A stretch of 50,228 nucleotides of DNA from G963674685 sp964591275. GTDB taxonomy: Bacteria > Lernaellota > Lernaellaia > JACKCT01. The stretch is from assembly GCA_964591275.1 (NCBI GenBank), contig CAZQAE010000039.1:1-50228 (forward strand), read 5' to 3'. The notes beneath the pieces were generated by a model, which did not search any database, was not told where the DNA came from, and saw only the letters and a list, made by a program, of their open reading frames with translations. This document shows positions 24,477 to 32,423 of this stretch, in pieces; positions within the stretch are counted from its first letter, which is position 1, and each line of letters begins with the position of its first letter. The position numbers and the translations under genes are program-made.

Positions 24477-24518
24477 GCCGAAAAGACGTTTTGGGGCAAT
24501 CTTAAACGTCTTTTCGGC
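24477..24518. terminator. Perfect 15-bp inverted repeat downstream of small secreted gene
   Basis: GCCGAAAAGACGTTT (24477-24491) pairs exactly with AAACGTCTTTTCGGC (24504-24518) over a 12-nt loop. It lies 50 bp past the stop of the minus-strand gene at 24569, so it may end that transcript. The T-run is weak and the stem internally A/T-rich, so an mRNA-stabilising hairpin or a protein-binding palindrome is also possible. Confidence 0.5.
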
Positions 24519-24568
24519 CAAGGAAGGGAATCTATGGAGGCTATGGTCAGCCTCGAAAAAGCCCGGCG

Positions 24569-24763
24569 CTACTTGTGACTGGCCTTATTGGCAGCGTCCA
24601 GGCGGTATTTCAGCGTTTCTGCAAGTCTGACCTTCTTTTCCGGCCTAAAGTCCTGAACCACATCGTTGACAACGAGTTGCACAGTGGGGGGCAAGGTTTG
24701 CGTTAGGGCCATAATGCTAAAGGCAAAGGCAGCGACCGCAAGAAGTGTTAGAAGGTTTTTCAT
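24569..24763 (-). CDS. Small secreted protein, unknown
   Basis: The 64-residue product begins MKNLLTLLAVAAFAFSIMAL, a clear signal peptide, at an ATG preceded by GAGGAAAT. The mature part is about 42 residues (LPPTVQLVVNDVVQDFRPEK, then a basic helix LAETLKYRLDAANKASHK). No Cys and no lipobox are present. Its own ribosome site and the hairpin downstream support a real gene. I do not recognise the family. Confidence 0.6.
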   Translation of the reverse strand: MKNLLTLLAVAAFAFSIMALTQTLPPTVQLVVNDVVQDFRPEKKVRLAETLKYRLDAANKASHK

Positions 24764-24999
24764 TTTTCAATTTCCTCGATACCCCAAAATTTTTGTCTTG
24801 TTGCCCGCGGTTTCATTTTCTTTGCCTCTGAATTTCTTCCTCCTTCCGCCATGCATTATTGCAAGACGCAGACCAATTTTCGCTTTTGCCTATGATTGTT
24901 ATTTGAGACCGGAGCAATGCGCCGGCATCGTGAAGTGGAGGATTCAAGGCTGCACAAGAGGTATCTGACTTCTATTTTCTTGCTTCTAAATTCTTACAA

Positions 25000-26868
25000 C
25001 TATTTCGAGATGACGACCCATGATCTCATGCGGATTTTGGCGCCGCCTTCGTTGAAGGGGCCCCCTTCATAATTTCCTTCGTACTCGAAGGTGTTGTCGT
25101 CGCCCAAGGTCACCTGCGCGGTGATGTCGGTCATGAGCACGGGGACTTCCTTGCCGGGGCACCAGCCGCTGCGTCCGTACCACCAGGTGCCGTATTGATT
25201 GGGCACCGTGCCCTGGGCTGTCTGATCCATGCACCCCGCATTGTTTCCAATGAAGGGGAAATCGATCATGTTTTCGCTGCCGTTGACGAAAAAGTGGTGC
25301 GTTGTATTGCAGAACTCGGCGCAGTTGCTGCCATCGCTCATGCCATGCCCGGTGATGACCGTGGCCAGTTCGACTTTGGCGGCGTCGGCGGGAATCCATA
25401 TATCTATGGGATCGTATTTATCATTATAATCGTTGTCGAATGGACCGCCGGAAAACAGATAGATTGATTGATCGGCGCGAGCCGGTTTCGATTGATTCGA
25501 CAGGCGGATATCCAGCTTCACTTCATAGATTTGCGAGGTCTCGAATGCGAATCGACGTGTGCCGCCTTCTGCGATGAGCGGCAAAAGCCCGCTGGCGTCG
25601 TGCACCCATCGGCCTTCGCGATGATAGGTGGTGATCCAGCGACCAAATTCCGTTGTGCAAATTTCCGGGTCGCCTTCGTCGCAGAGATATAAATAAACGA
25701 GGTAATCCCAGGCCGGGCATGTGCCGAATTCGCCGCTGCCGTCGCAGCCCAGATAAAGATCGAAAGACATCGTATCGAAGCTTGCCATCGCCTCGGCGTC
25801 TGGCAGTTCAATATCAACGAATTGCGTCCCGCTAAAAGCGTCGCCGGGGTATAGGCTGACCACCGTGGCATTTTCTTCCTGCATGGCCTGGTCCCGCTCG
25901 AACTCAAAGTTGTAATAGACGGGTTCATTGGCGGCCATCGAGAGATTGGGAGCGAACCAGTTCATCTCAATGTCGTAGCGGCTCCAGTCCGCAAAACTGC
26001 CGATGTAGCGAATGCGCTGGAAGCGGTCGATTCCAAAACCCCACTTGGGGCTGAACAGATTTGGACCAAGCCAGCCTTCGATCTCCCTGGCCTTTTGCGT
26101 TATGTAAATAATTCTATGATACCACCGGTCCTGCTCGTCGGCGGGCAGTTCGCCCACGTACTCGTCCACTTTTTCTTTCAGTGCGTATAAGGAATCCAGG
26201 CGTTCGCTTTCATCGCTGTCTTGCGCGACGAACAGGACGCGCACGTTGGCCGGAAGTCGTTCCAGCAGCGTGTCCACGTCGCGACTCCAAAGCTCTCTGG
26301 ACCAGCCTTCGCACTGCTTTGGTTTGTCGGGAATTATGAGATAGCTTTCGCAGCCGGTCCATATTTCCTTCAAGTTCCAATCGCCAAGACGCAAGGTCGG
26401 AACCGTGAAATCCGCAGCTATGGCGTAAAGGGAGCGGTCCACTTCGGCGTCTATGAAGTCCAGGGCGGGCAGGCCGATGTCGCTGCACTGGAAAGTGTCC
26501 AGCGGCGGCTCGCTCGTGTCGTCGTCATCTCCTGTTGTATCGTCATCGGCGTCGTCATCGCCTGCGTCGAAACATTCCCGCGCGGATTCGCATCCCCCAG
26601 CATCCAGCACGCAGTTGGCAATTGTCGCCGATACTTCATCGCATTTCTGGTGGCACTCGTCTGTTGATGAAACACCGAGGATGTCTTGCATCGAGCAATA
26701 GACGATACGTTCGCAAAAAGAGACGCACTCCGCCGCCACGTCGGCGCCCTGATCATCGTCGTTGTCGTCGTCATCGTCTCCGCAGCCCGTTATCCACAAG
26801 CCCGAGCATAGAAGGCAGATCATCGTAAAGGTCGCAATCGCCAGTTTCAATTTGATGATGCATTTCAT
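25000..26868 (-). CDS. Asp-linker lipoprotein, peptide-N-glycosidase F-like
   Basis: The product is 622 residues from ATG 26868, with GGGAGAG upstream. The lipobox is ITGC (Cys29), followed by GDDDDDNDDD. Residues 45-100 form a six-or-more-Cys domain of a kind seen in myxobacterial lipoproteins, and a second Asp tract covers 102-118. Residues 145-300 hold an N-terminal domain with WTGCESYLIIPD. The rest matches PNGase F. D388 in CPAWDY, E443 in FAFETS and E518 in NCAEFC fall where the known catalytic Asp60, Glu118 and Glu206 lie, and SGWCPGKEVP matches the conserved GWCPG segment. It should cleave the Asn-GlcNAc amide of N-glycoproteins at the cell surface. Its signal-peptide DNA is nearly identical to that of the unrelated gene at 27021, which points to domain shuffling. 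Confidence 0.88.
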   Translation of the reverse strand: MKCIIKLKLAIATFTMICLLCSGLWITGCGDDDDDNDDDQGADVAAECVSFCERIVYCSMQDILGVSSTDECHQKCDEVSATIANCVLDAGGCESARECFDAGDDDADDDTTGDDDDTSEPPLDTFQCSDIGLPALDFIDAEVDRSLYAIAADFTVPTLRLGDWNLKEIWTGCESYLIIPDKPKQCEGWSRELWSRDVDTLLERLPANVRVLFVAQDSDESERLDSLYALKEKVDEYVGELPADEQDRWYHRIIYITQKAREIEGWLGPNLFSPKWGFGIDRFQRIRYIGSFADWSRYDIEMNWFAPNLSMAANEPVYYNFEFERDQAMQEENATVVSLYPGDAFSGTQFVDIELPDAEAMASFDTMSFDLYLGCDGSGEFGTCPAWDYLVYLYLCDEGDPEICTTEFGRWITTYHREGRWVHDASGLLPLIAEGGTRRFAFETSQIYEVKLDIRLSNQSKPARADQSIYLFSGGPFDNDYNDKYDPIDIWIPADAAKVELATVITGHGMSDGSNCAEFCNTTHHFFVNGSENMIDFPFIGNNAGCMDQTAQGTVPNQYGTWWYGRSGWCPGKEVPVLMTDITAQVTLGDDNTFEYEGNYEGGPFNEGGAKIRMRSWVVISK

Positions 26869-26980
26869 GGGACTCTCCCTGGGGATATGACACGGACAAG
26901 CGCAGTTTGCTGCCGCTCACAGCGACTTGTCCATGCCACCCGCGTCTGAGGAATAAAACGAAGTGGTGGCTTCCAACTCC

Positions 26981-27022
26981 TGACTTCTGACTTCTAATTT
27001 CTAACTTCTGGCTTCTAACCTC
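26981..27022. repeat. Heptanucleotide tandem repeat (TRACTTC type), about six units
   Basis: Units TGACTTC, TGACTTC, TAATTTC, TAACTTC, TGGCTTC and TAACCTC run in register up to the stop codon of the gene at 27021. A degenerate relative occurs at about 24965-24996, just past the stop of the gene at 25000. Confidence 0.75.
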
Positions 27023-28823
27023 ATTTCACCCAGCGCCCGTACCAGTATGCGATGCGAAAATCGACGCCGGGATTCATGCCGTCTCCGCCTGCGTCGCCGT
27101 TGGGTTTGTAAGGACAGGAGCGCCAGTGATAATTGCTGGGCGGCCTGACTGCCTGGGGCACCGGTTCTTCGCAAAGGGGTGTTCCGTTTCGACCGATTTC
27201 GCCAAGGTAAGTGCAGTGGGAACCGTCATTGAGCGTGCAATCCCCTGACTCCATTTCACTCGCATCGCAGTTGATGAATTCGACCTGCCAATAGGGAGGC
27301 TGCGCAAAATCGAGGAGCGTCTGCACGCCGCGCGCAACGGCGTCCGCATCCGGCGGTCCGGTCATTTCATTGTAGGCCGATTCACCGGAGACAGCCGTGG
27401 CGTAAATGAAATCGTAGAGGCTGTAGGAATAGTCGACGGGCTGCCGGGAAAGCAGGGGTGGATTATTGAAATACATGTGCCTTCCCGTGGCGTAGGCGAC
27501 TTTATCCCGCGCTTCGAGATCAGTGATATAACGCAGGGCCAATAACGCGCCGGCATAGGCCATGTTCGAGGAGCTGTAGTTCGTTTGATAGTGCAGGTTG
27601 ACGCCTATGACCTGCTTATAAACGATGTCGGCGAAATGGCGCTCTCCGATCAATTCGTTATAGAAGTAATCTTCCAAAACCGGGTCTTCGGATACGTAGG
27701 CCAGCGTGGCGACGATGCCCAGGGACATCATGACATTGAATCCATTTTTTATGGGTAGCCACGCAAGATATTCTCGATCCAGGGCATTTTCGTTAAGAAA
27801 CCCGTGGTAGGTCGTGCGGCCGTCGGCGTCGAAAATTTCCAGATCGAAAGCCCGCCCAAAACTGCCCGTTCCGCCAGTGCGCTCCACCATCAGGCTGCGG
27901 CCGATCTGCTCGGCCAGGAGTTGGATTTTGTCCTTGGCGGCTTCCTCAAACTCCGGGTCATCCCGGATGACCTCCCATATGGCGCCGATGGCAGTAATCC
28001 AGCCGACGAACTGGTCGCGGCTACAGGAATCTTCCCATTTATAATTGGCAAAGCGGTTATCGTCGGAGTTGTCCTCTCGCCATGTGCCGTTGTCCTTTTC
28101 CGGTGGCAGTGGATCGCCGAACTCATCGAAAAGCGGCGTCGTCGGTTGGCCGGCGCATGGACCCGGGACATCAATGCGGCAGAATCCACGGGCGATGACG
28201 CCGGGAGCGCCGGTGATTTCAGCAGCCACGAAAAGCCCTTCGATGCTGCGAAGCAATATCTCTTTGGCGCGATCAACATCCTCTTGCGGGTAGCCTTGGT
28301 CGCGATAAACGCCGTAGCGAAATGCGTCGGCGGCGATTCCCACGCCTCCGTAAAGCCCCGCAACTTTTTGGTGCGCCGTCACCACGTCCAGGGGCGTCCG
28401 ACCGCCGGAAAAGTCTTCAAAGTCCCAACTGTCGGTGGTTTGCAAAAAATCCTCGACCAACTGACGGTCGGCTTCGTTGGCCAGGGAAATGCCGACATCC
28501 GAGTTGATGCCATTGCCCGCGCAGTTGAATAGAAGGTTCTGGCGATCATATTGGTCCGCTTTATCTTCGAGCAGCGCGTCGTAGCCCTCTTCATTGGGGC
28601 CCGGCAGAAGGTGCGTGCCTTCGTAAACTTCGGTATCGTCATCAAGGTCGTCGTCCACGTCATCATCGGCGTCGTCATCCGCGGCATCGTCGTCGGGCAT
28701 GGCGTTGTCATTGTTATCGTCATCGTCGTCGTCCCCGCAGCCCGTTATCCACAAGCCTGAGCATAGAAGACAGATCATCGTTAAGGCTGCAATAGCCAGT
28801 TTCATTCCGTTGGCGCCTTTCAT
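27021..28823 (-). CDS. Asp-linker lipoprotein, toroid-like paralogue 1
   Basis: ATG 28823 is chosen: GAGGAGA is upstream and the signal peptide follows, while earlier in-frame codons add 46 unrelated residues. The product is 600 residues. The lipobox is ITGC (Cys29), then GDDDDDD and a D/N/A tract to about 65. The mature part has GLYGGVGIAADAFRYG, AAEITGAPGVIARGF, YKWEDSCSRDQFVGW and a Cys-bearing C-terminal region (DGSHCTYLGEIG, RSCPYKPN). It is a close tandem paralogue of the gene at 28862 and more distantly related to that at 3024. Mostly helical repeats suggest an (alpha/alpha) barrel, perhaps glycan-active, but I recognise no catalytic signature. The last codons fall in a heptamer repeat. 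Confidence 0.7.
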   Translation of the reverse strand: MKGANGMKLAIAALTMICLLCSGLWITGCGDDDDDDNNDNAMPDDDAADDDADDDVDDDLDDDTEVYEGTHLLPGPNEEGYDALLEDKADQYDRQNLLFNCAGNGINSDVGISLANEADRQLVEDFLQTTDSWDFEDFSGGRTPLDVVTAHQKVAGLYGGVGIAADAFRYGVYRDQGYPQEDVDRAKEILLRSIEGLFVAAEITGAPGVIARGFCRIDVPGPCAGQPTTPLFDEFGDPLPPEKDNGTWREDNSDDNRFANYKWEDSCSRDQFVGWITAIGAIWEVIRDDPEFEEAAKDKIQLLAEQIGRSLMVERTGGTGSFGRAFDLEIFDADGRTTYHGFLNENALDREYLAWLPIKNGFNVMMSLGIVATLAYVSEDPVLEDYFYNELIGERHFADIVYKQVIGVNLHYQTNYSSSNMAYAGALLALRYITDLEARDKVAYATGRHMYFNNPPLLSRQPVDYSYSLYDFIYATAVSGESAYNEMTGPPDADAVARGVQTLLDFAQPPYWQVEFINCDASEMESGDCTLNDGSHCTYLGEIGRNGTPLCEEPVPQAVRPPSNYHWRSCPYKPNGDAGGDGMNPGVDFRIAYWYGRWVK

Positions 28824-28861
28824 GTCATTCTCCTCGATTTTGAAATATTTCAATGCATGCT

Positions 28862-30676
28862 CTATTTCACCCAGCGTCCGTACCAGTAGGCGATACGGAA
28901 ATCCACGCCTGGTATCATACGTGGTCCTCCGGCTCCCTCGGAGTTTGGGCGGTATGGGCACGAGCGCCAGTGATAATTGCTGGGCGGCCTCACGGCATGA
29001 GGTACAGGCTCCTCGCAGATGGGAGTTTCCTTGCGACCGGCTTCACCCAGGTATGTGCAGTGGGAACCATCGTTGAGCGTGCAATCGCCCGACTCCATTT
29101 CCGCCTCGTCGCAATTGATGAATTCGGCGTCCCAATAGGGCGGCTGTGCAAAATCCATAAGCGTCTGCACGCCGCGCGCGACGGCTTCCGCGTCCGGCGC
29201 TCCGGTCATTTCGTTATAGGACGATTCTCCGGAGACTGCCGTGGCATATACGAAATCGTATAGGCTGTAGGAATAGTCGACGGGCTGTCGGGAAAGAAAC
29301 GGCGGCTTATTAAAATACATATGCGTTTCGGTAGCGTAGGCGACTTTTTCCCGCGCTTCGAGATCGGTGATGTAGCGCAGGGCCAAAAGCGCGCCGGCGT
29401 AAGCCATGTTCGTGCCGCTAAAGTTGGTTATATAACCCAGATTAAAGCCTACGACCTGATTGTAAACGATATCGGCGAAATGGCGCTCCCCGATCAGCTC
29501 GTTATAGAAATAGTCTTCAAGAACTGGGTCTTCGGACACGTAGGTTAGCGCGGCCACGATGCCCAGGGACATCATGGCGTAAAATCCGTCTTTGAGCGGC
29601 AACCACGCCACGTAGAATCGATCAAAAGCATTTTCATTGAGATAGCCGTGAAAGGTTGTGCGACCGTCGGCGTCGAAAATTTCCAGGTCGAAAGCCTGCC
29701 CGAGACTGCCCGGTCCGCCGGTGCGCTCCACCATCAGGCTTCTGCCGAGTTGCCCCGCCAGGAGTTGGATTTTGTCTTTTGTGGCTTCATCAAATTCCGG
29801 GTCGTCACGTATGACTTCCCATATGGCGCCGAAGGCAGTCGCCCACCCGATGAACATGTCTCGGCTACAGGAATCTTCCCATTTATAATTGGCAAAGCGG
29901 TTGTCGTCGGAGTTGTCCTCTCGCCATGTGCCGTTGTCCTTTTCCGCCGGCAGTGGGTCGCCAAACTCGTTGAAAAGCGGTGTCGTCTCGGGATTGCAGG
30001 CGCCGGGGACATCAGTGCGGCAGAACCCACGGGCGATGACGCCGGGAACGCCGGTGATTTCAGCAGCCACGAAAAGCCCTTTGATGCTGCGAAGCAAGAA
30101 GGCCTTGGCTCGGTCGATCTCCTCTTGCGGATATTCCTGATCGCGAAATACGCCGTAGCGAAATGCGTCGGCGGCGATTCCCACGCCTCCGTAAAGCCCG
30201 GCCACTTTTTCGTGCGATGTCAGCACGTCCAAGGGCGTTCGACCGCCGGAGAAGGTTTCGAAGTCCCAACTGTCAGTAGTTCGTAAAAAATCCTCAACCA
30301 ACTGGCGGTCGGCCTCGTTGGCGAGGGAAATATTCACATCCGAACTGACGCCGTTGCCCGCGCAGTTGAAAAGAAGGTGTTGGCGATCATGGCGGTTTGC
30401 TTTTTCTTCGAGCAGTGCGTCGTAGCCCTCTTCATCGGGGCCGGGCAGAAGGTGCGTGCCTTCATAAACTTCAGTATCGTCATCAAGGTCGTCGTTCACA
30501 TCATCATCGGCATCGTCGTTGAGGTCGTCATCGGCGTCATCGTTGATGTCGTCGTCCGCATCGTCATCCGTTGCGTCGTCGTTATCGTCGTCATCATCCC
30601 CGCAGCCTGGCGTCCCCAAAACTGCGACAAGAAAACAGATCGCTAAAAGGGCCATTAAAACTCTTGATTTTTGCAT
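28862..30676 (-). CDS. Asp-linker lipoprotein, toroid-like paralogue 2
   Basis: The ATG at 30676 begins the signal peptide MQKSRVLMALLAICFL, with lipobox TPGC (Cys25). AAGGAT lies upstream. The product is 604 residues. The tract after GDDDDDND is longer than in its sister (about 60 residues of xDDD repeats). The mature protein matches the gene at 27021 along nearly its full length, including EGTHLLPGP, GLYGGVGIAADAFRYG, YKWEDSCSRDMFIGW and GERHFADIVY, so the pair arose by tandem duplication; 38 bp separate them. The signal peptide differs entirely from the sister's, so that segment was replaced in one copy. Function is unknown. Confidence 0.7.
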   Translation of the reverse strand: MQKSRVLMALLAICFLVAVLGTPGCGDDDDDNDDATDDDADDDINDDADDDLNDDADDDVNDDLDDDTEVYEGTHLLPGPDEEGYDALLEEKANRHDRQHLLFNCAGNGVSSDVNISLANEADRQLVEDFLRTTDSWDFETFSGGRTPLDVLTSHEKVAGLYGGVGIAADAFRYGVFRDQEYPQEEIDRAKAFLLRSIKGLFVAAEITGVPGVIARGFCRTDVPGACNPETTPLFNEFGDPLPAEKDNGTWREDNSDDNRFANYKWEDSCSRDMFIGWATAFGAIWEVIRDDPEFDEATKDKIQLLAGQLGRSLMVERTGGPGSLGQAFDLEIFDADGRTTFHGYLNENAFDRFYVAWLPLKDGFYAMMSLGIVAALTYVSEDPVLEDYFYNELIGERHFADIVYNQVVGFNLGYITNFSGTNMAYAGALLALRYITDLEAREKVAYATETHMYFNKPPFLSRQPVDYSYSLYDFVYATAVSGESSYNEMTGAPDAEAVARGVQTLMDFAQPPYWDAEFINCDEAEMESGDCTLNDGSHCTYLGEAGRKETPICEEPVPHAVRPPSNYHWRSCPYRPNSEGAGGPRMIPGVDFRIAYWYGRWVK

Positions 30677-30853
30677 TGGAAAAATCCTTTTTAGAAAAAC
30701 CATTTCCGACCAAAAAATACTAGCATAGGACGGTAGCGAAGAAAATGACGCTATGAGGATAGCCTCTAGGGGTTGCCGTTGTTGAGAATGTTTATAAACT
30801 CAGCGTCGCCTTCGGTGCTATGGAATGGCGCTCAAAAATAGGGAACTAATGCT

Positions 30854-31810
30854 ATGATGGAAAAAAATTCGCCTGAAAAAGATTTCAAGGATCGAGTCAC
30901 TCGTTGCGGAGCTTCTGCGATAGCCGTCTTTGTTTTGTTTCTTTTTGTATGTGTTTCCGGATGCGGTGCGCCGGTGAAGTATTACGGGGCTCTCCTGGAC
31001 GCAGGGCTTGATGGTTACAATTATCGAGCCGGGTACGAAGGCGCTGTCCTCGACATACCCTACGCGGGCAGCGACAACGATATGCTCAAGCTCGATGTTT
31101 TTCGCACGATGGGTGACAAACCGGCACCCGTGCTCGTATTCATCCATGGCGGCTATTGGAATAGTGGTCATAGAAAACTTTATGCATCTTTCGCCAAGAC
31201 TTTTAATTCGGCGGGCTTCGTGACGGTCCTCGTGGACTACCGCCTATATCCCGAGGTTATGTATCCCGTATTCGTGGATGATTGCGTCAAGGCCTTGAAT
31301 TGGACCGTGGAGCACATCGCCGAGTACGGCGGTGATCCGGCCAAAATCTTCATTGCGGGCAGTTCGGCGGGATCGCACATCGCCGCAATGATTCTTCTTG
31401 ACGAAGAGTTCCGAAACATACCGGCCTTTGACCCTTTGAAACTTCGCGGCGCCCTGCTGACCAGCAGTCCTTTTGATTTTGAAAAAGACAATCTCCTCGA
31501 CGAAGATATTCTGCACGAGGTTATGGGATCAGAGGAAAACTTCCGTGACGCGCAGCCCATTAAACATATCAGGAAGGATGTGCCGCCTATTCTAATTATC
31601 AACGGCGACCGCGATCCTCTCACCAGTGAGGCGCAGGCGGCGCGTTTTGCCAGGGAGATGAAAGAGATCGGCGCTCCAGTAACTTACCTGATGATTCCCG
31701 GCGGGGATCATCACTCCGTGGGTCTGGGTTTGACGCCCGGCAGGAAAGGCGAAGTCTTCGCCACTTTTATGAAATTCGCGCGAGATGCAGGGGCTTTCGC
31801 TGATGAATGA
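30854..31810 (+). CDS. Lipoprotein alpha/beta hydrolase (BD-FAE/carboxylesterase type)
   Basis: The product is 318 residues; ATG 30854 (or the adjacent 30857) follows AGGGAA. A 17-residue basic N-region leads to a hydrophobic helix and lipobox VSGC (Cys37), with no Asp tract after it. Catalytic signs are the oxyanion HGGYW, the nucleophile elbow GSSAGS, the Asp in INGDRDPLTS and the His in GGDHHS. This matches esterases of the BD-FAE / kynurenine-formamidase-like group. The motif PIKHIRKDVPPILIINGD closely resembles PIQHIRKGLPPFLILYGE in the hydrolase at 35548, so the two are paralogues. Substrate is unknown; an acetyl or short acyl ester is likely. Confidence 0.85.
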   Translation: MMEKNSPEKDFKDRVTRCGASAIAVFVLFLFVCVSGCGAPVKYYGALLDAGLDGYNYRAGYEGAVLDIPYAGSDNDMLKLDVFRTMGDKPAPVLVFIHGGYWNSGHRKLYASFAKTFNSAGFVTVLVDYRLYPEVMYPVFVDDCVKALNWTVEHIAEYGGDPAKIFIAGSSAGSHIAAMILLDEEFRNIPAFDPLKLRGALLTSSPFDFEKDNLLDEDILHEVMGSEENFRDAQPIKHIRKDVPPILIINGDRDPLTSEAQAARFAREMKEIGAPVTYLMIPGGDHHSVGLGLTPGRKGEVFATFMKFARDAGAFADE

Positions 31811-31830
31811 TTTTTGAAGGAAGCGAAGCC

Positions 31831-32043
31831 TTAGCGGCTACCCGCCTTCAGCAAGCCTTCATCGGTAAGAGCCAGGGCGATCATGGGAATCGCGCAGTCC
31901 ATTCGGTATTTGTTTTTATCTTCCATAAAGTCGCTGACCCAAAACTGGCATTGTGAACCCTGGCAGTCGCCCTGAATCAAGGGACAGAATTTTTTCTCGG
32001 CGGCCTGCGTGTCATCATGCAATTCAAAGGGGCTGTCGTTCAC
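31831..32043 (-). CDS. Small four-cysteine protein
   Basis: The GTG at 32043 is chosen because GGAGG lies six bases upstream; an earlier GTG at 32061 overlaps that site. The product is 70 residues. FCPLIQGDCQGSQCQFW and later MDCAIPM give a C-x6-C-x4-C plus a fourth Cys, suited to zinc or an Fe-S cluster. Nothing indicates export. It converges on the esterase gene at 30854 with 20 bp between the stops. Family not recognised with certainty. Confidence 0.55.
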   Translation of the reverse strand: MNDSPFELHDDTQAAEKKFCPLIQGDCQGSQCQFWVSDFMEDKNKYRMDCAIPMIALALTDEGLLKAGSR

Positions 32044-32423
32044 GGCTATCCTCCCATTCACAATCGCTTTGCGTGAGGGATTTAATGCTCCTTTCTTTTA
32101 CAAAAAAATCGGAGCAAAATGCAATCAAGAAGAATTTATCGCTGGAATAAAACAATAATTCCCTCCCATTGGATAAGGCGCAAATTTTCTTTGTTGATCG
32201 CCACATTTCATGGTATTCTTCATCAATGCAAGAAAAGGGACGCGGATGCAAAAACTCGACGCAAGAAGGCAAGCAAAAAGAAGTGGAAAACAAGGCGGAA
32301 TTGGGAGACAGAAATTGACCGGAAACCAATTGTCACAATTCTCACTATCCAAGGATTTTTCGAGTGCCTGTCACGAAATATTTGTGTCACGAAATATTTG
32401 GGTAATTGTAGAGAGGAAAGGAC
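32044..32423. other. Non-coding region containing repeat copy B
   Basis: Frames crossing this 380-bp stretch follow the repeat and are probably not expressed. Besides the repeat (32184-32400) I see nothing. Confidence 0.5.
32184..32400 (+). repeat. Dispersed repeat, copy B (about 217 bp)
   Basis: This is the counterpart of 12033-11819, in opposite orientation 20 kb away. The best conserved part is about 32230-32335. It ends with GTCACGAAATATTTG in tandem (about 32370-32400), the same kind of terminal duplication as copy A but with a diverged unit. It ends 23 bp before the AT-rich membrane gene at 32424. Confidence 0.8.

Larger units (their letters stand above)
24239..24568. other. Intergenic region with two hairpins
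   Basis: This 330-bp gap between convergent genes has two inverted repeats, listed separately, plus a short ACTGAATTTCAGT palindrome near 24294. No coding frame of note was seen. Confidence 0.4.
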
